Source of the DNA: Thermoleophilaceae bacterium
GTDB taxonomy: Bacteria > Actinomycetota > Thermoleophilia > Solirubrobacterales > Thermoleophilaceae
Assembly: GCA_013813135.1 (NCBI GenBank)
Contig: JACCSF010000032.1
Span: 1-5,921 of the forward strand
Direction: 5' to 3'
Length of the DNA stretch: 5,921 nucleotides
The notes beneath the pieces are model-generated. The model worked only from the letters and a program-made list of their open reading frames with translations. It was not told the origin of the DNA and ran no database searches. A program made the translations under genes and the position numbers. This document shows, in pieces, positions 5,734-5,921 of this stretch. Numbering within the stretch: position 1 is the stretch's first letter; every line of letters starts with the position of its first letter.

Positions 5734-5921
5734 GACGTCCTGTGTCAACCGTTGGTGGTTTGGAGTCGTTGGAGGTTGCCGTGGCGGGTGGGGTCGTGGG
5801 GCTTTCCGTCTTGCCAGCAGCGCCAGAGTTCGAGCATCCAGGCGCGTCCGAGTGTTCTGCAGGCGTGCGGGTGGTCCTGGCCGCGCGCGAGCGCGCGGCG
5901 GTAGACGTCGCCCGCCCATGG
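5734..5921 (-). mobile_element. Partial IS110-family element inserted directly after nadD
   Basis: Only the transposase 3' end and a very short flank are visible. IS110 elements usually lack terminal inverted repeats and carry little DNA beyond the transposase stop, so the element boundary should lie close to 5734-5744 or slightly inside the nadD tail. The guide (bridge) RNA region of such elements normally lies in the non-coding end upstream of the transposase, outside this window. Confidence 0.6.
5745..5921 (-). CDS. IS110-family transposase, C-terminal fragment (runs off window)
   Basis: The minus-strand frame is open from the window edge to TGA at 5745-5747, giving 58 residues. They read YRRALARGQDHPHACRTLGR, then AWMLELWRCWQDGKPHDP, then TRHGNLQRLQ. 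This is the usual C-terminus of IS110/IS116/IS902-type transposases: a helical Arg-rich stretch with a His-containing loop, a Leu/Trp-rich helix, then a Tyr/His-Asp-Pro turn. IS110 enzymes are RNA-guided DEDD/serine recombinases. Both the DEDD domain and the catalytic serine should lie upstream, beyond position 5921, so activity cannot be judged. There is no frameshift in the visible part. It converges on nadD with 11 bases between stops. The call rests on recognised sequence pattern over a short fragment. Confidence 0.8.
   Translation of the reverse strand, partial: PWAGDVYRRALARGQDHPHACRTLGRAWMLELWRCWQDGKPHDPTRHGNLQRLQTTNG

Noticed and set aside
5350..5919. 189-residue open frame on the minus strand with an ATG at 5919
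   Set aside because: It is out of frame with the recognisable IS110 C-terminus and continues antisense to nadD; the translation is Arg/Pro-rich.
1..5921. A novel defence or other undescribed multi-gene system
   Set aside because: Every supported gene falls into a known family (two transposases, a CoA-transferase pair, an MFS exporter, proA, nadD), and the accessory ones are broken. No unexplained conserved gene pair, repeat array or structured RNA was visible.

Overview
This is a very GC-rich stretch with actinobacterial character. GTG and TTG starts are used, several coding ends overlap, one promoter looks leaderless, and a proA-nadD pair is present. GC content and gene style would fit a deep-branching actinobacterium of the Thermoleophilia/Solirubrobacterales type. 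That placement is inference, because no rRNA or other marker gene is in view.

Layout. (1) 1-1276, + strand: most of a DDE transposase of the MULE/IS256-like kind. Its 5' end lies outside the window and its catalytic residues are apparently intact. (2) 1273-2385, - strand: remains of a two-gene class I CoA-transferase operon (A then B subunit, read right to left). Each subunit carries a one-base frameshift, and the A subunit has lost its N-terminal half. (3) 2340-3761, + strand: a 14-TM-type DHA2 (EmrB/QacA-like) drug-efflux MFS gene. Its 5' end is butted head-to-head against the truncated A subunit, and an in-frame TAG replaces one codon after TM4. (4) 3828-5099, + strand: intact proA (gamma-glutamyl phosphate reductase, proline synthesis), apparently with a leaderless promoter. 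(5) 5107-5733, + strand: intact nadD (nicotinate-nucleotide adenylyltransferase, NAD synthesis), 7 bp after proA and probably co-transcribed. (6) 5745-5921, - strand: the C-terminal 58 residues of an IS110-family transposase, ending 11 bp from the nadD stop.

Reading. Two housekeeping genes (proA, nadD) sit between mobile DNA on the right and a decaying accessory island on the left. The island has its own transposase at its outer edge. In many bacteria proB precedes proA; here a broken transporter takes that place, which points to rearrangement upstream of proA. I found no convincing new biological system. The most informative signals are the clustered, independent lesions in three adjacent genes, the head-to-head truncation junction near 2360-2400, the shared CTAG stop at 1273-1276, and the IS110 end abutting nadD. 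There is no tRNA, rRNA or CRISPR array, and no gene-free stretch over 300 bases.
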